Below the pieces are notes generated by a model. It did no database searches and was not told the DNA's origin. It saw only the letters and a program-made list of their open reading frames with translations. 5,344 nt of DNA, taken from positions 1-5,344 of the forward strand of contig RFQD01000101.1 of NCBI GenBank assembly GCA_009925875.1. The letters are read 5' to 3'. Source of the stretch: Microbacteriaceae bacterium (lineage in GTDB: Bacteria > Actinomycetota > Actinomycetes > Actinomycetales > Microbacteriaceae). How positions within the stretch are numbered: position 1 is the first letter of the stretch; each line of letters starts with the position of its first letter. Below are positions 4,818-5,344 of this stretch, piece after piece. Made by a program: the position numbers and the translations under genes.

Positions 4818-5344
4818 ATCAGCGATCCACGCACCAACGACCGCATACGCGTTTCTGAAGTTCGTCTCGTCGGGCCCACCGGTGAGCAGCTCGGAGTCGT
4901 GGCGATCGACGTTGCCCTTCGCCTGGCTGCCGAGGCAGACCTCGACCTCGTGGAGGTCGCCCCCAACTCACAGCCTCCCGTGGCCAAAATCATGGACTAC
5001 GGCAAGTTTAAGTACGAAGCCGCGCAGAAGCTGAAAGAAGCTCGCCGCAATCAGGCAAACACGGTTCTCAAAGAGGTGCGATTCCGCCTCAAGATTGACG
5101 AGCACGACTACGACACCAAACGCCGCCACGCCATCAGCTTCCTGAGCCAGGGCGACAAGGTGAAGGCGATGATTCTTTTTCGCGGTCGCGAACAGTCTCG
5201 CCCGGAGCAAGGCGTTCGACTCCTGCAGCGCTTCGCCGCCGACGTTTCCGAATTCGGTGCCATCGAGTCGACGCCGACCGTCGATGGTCGCAACATGGTC
5301 ATGATCATCGGTCCGCTGCGGTCGAAGTCGGATGCGCGTGCCGA
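4818..5344 (+). CDS. infC: Translation initiation factor IF-3 (3' end cut by window)
   Basis: IF3 binds the 30S subunit, prevents premature 50S joining and checks the start codon and initiator tRNA. 175 codons are present and the frame is open at the window end. The N-domain (1 to about 75) begins with [19 protein letters not shown] and contains [10 protein letters not shown] and the IF3 signature [14 protein letters not shown] (57-70). A Lys/Arg-rich linker (71-80) leads to the C-domain with [17 protein letters not shown] (85-101), the RNA-binding part [13 protein letters not shown] (118-130), and [10 protein letters not shown] (157-166). The start is ATC 4818: it is where homology begins, it lies 6 nt after a strong ribosome site, and infC genes are known for non-AUG starts (AUU in E. 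coli) that IF3 itself discriminates against, giving autoregulation. The in-frame GTG 4749 would add 23 residues with no family resemblance. rpmI and rplT are expected downstream. Confidence 0.95.
   Translation, partial: MSDPRTNDRIRVSEVRLVGPTGEQLGVVAIDVALRLAAEADLDLVEVAPNSQPPVAKIMDYGKFKYEAAQKLKEARRNQANTVLKEVRFRLKIDEHDYDTKRRHAISFLSQGDKVKAMILFRGREQSRPEQGVRLLQRFAADVSEFGAIESTPTVDGRNMVMIIGPLRSKSDARA

Noticed and set aside
4744..5034. 96-aa ORF over the infC leader and 5' end
   Set aside because: Out of frame with infC, which has unmistakable IF3 motifs; Ser/Pro-rich shadow.
1..5344. CRISPR array, tRNA or rRNA genes, integrase or att site
   Set aside because: No regularly spaced direct repeats, cloverleaf, rRNA signatures or recombinase motifs were seen on either strand.

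Overview
This window is GC-rich and looks like a contig from a high-GC Gram-positive actinobacterium, most likely Microbacteriaceae. The grounds are the gene order (hisC-hisB-hisH-hisA/priA-SseB, then a divergent DUF1844 gene and infC), a PriA-like HisA, GTG starts, and repeated TANNNT boxes exactly 6 nt before start codons, the geometry of actinobacterial leaderless transcripts. Family placement is inference from memory of such gene neighbourhoods.

Bases 1-24 are not biological. They match the end of an Illumina Nextera (Tn5) Read 1 adapter, including the 19-nt mosaic end. Bases 25 to about 139 encode the C-terminal tail of a sulfatase, fused in frame to the last ~125 codons of hisC. The join lies in a stretch (LAADPA, 122-139) that fits both families, so this is probably a chimeric molecule or misassembly. 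Nothing before about position 140 should be trusted as genomic context for hisC.

Positions 122-3302 form a compact histidine cluster: hisC (3' end), hisB, hisH, hisA/priA and an SseB-family gene. hisB/hisH overlap by 4 nt and hisA/SseB by 8 nt. hisB and hisA each also carry a putative internal leaderless promoter. Together the encoded enzymes supply the aminotransferase, dehydratase, glutamine amidotransferase and ProFAR isomerase steps of histidine synthesis; PriA probably also serves tryptophan synthesis.

Positions 3303-4156 look accessory. A third TANNNT-N6-ATG motif starts a 30-codon ORF (3327-3419). It overlaps the start of a lipoprotein gene (3407-4156) with a LAAC lipobox and a C-terminal PASTA-like domain. 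The 30-aa ORF resembles the last 24 residues of that lipoprotein without gaps up to the stop codon, suggesting a collapsed tandem duplicate, or less likely a coupled leader peptide.

Positions 4194-4559 (minus strand) encode a DUF1844 protein, convergent with the lipoprotein and divergent from infC. The infC gene (4818 to the window end) starts at ATC, as expected for an IF3 gene under IF3 control. Its leader of about 230 nt runs from an extended -10 promoter inside the DUF1844 start region. It can be tiled almost end to end with hairpins, the last of which buries the infC Shine-Dalgarno in an 11-bp helix. This leader is the best candidate in the window for an undescribed regulatory element.
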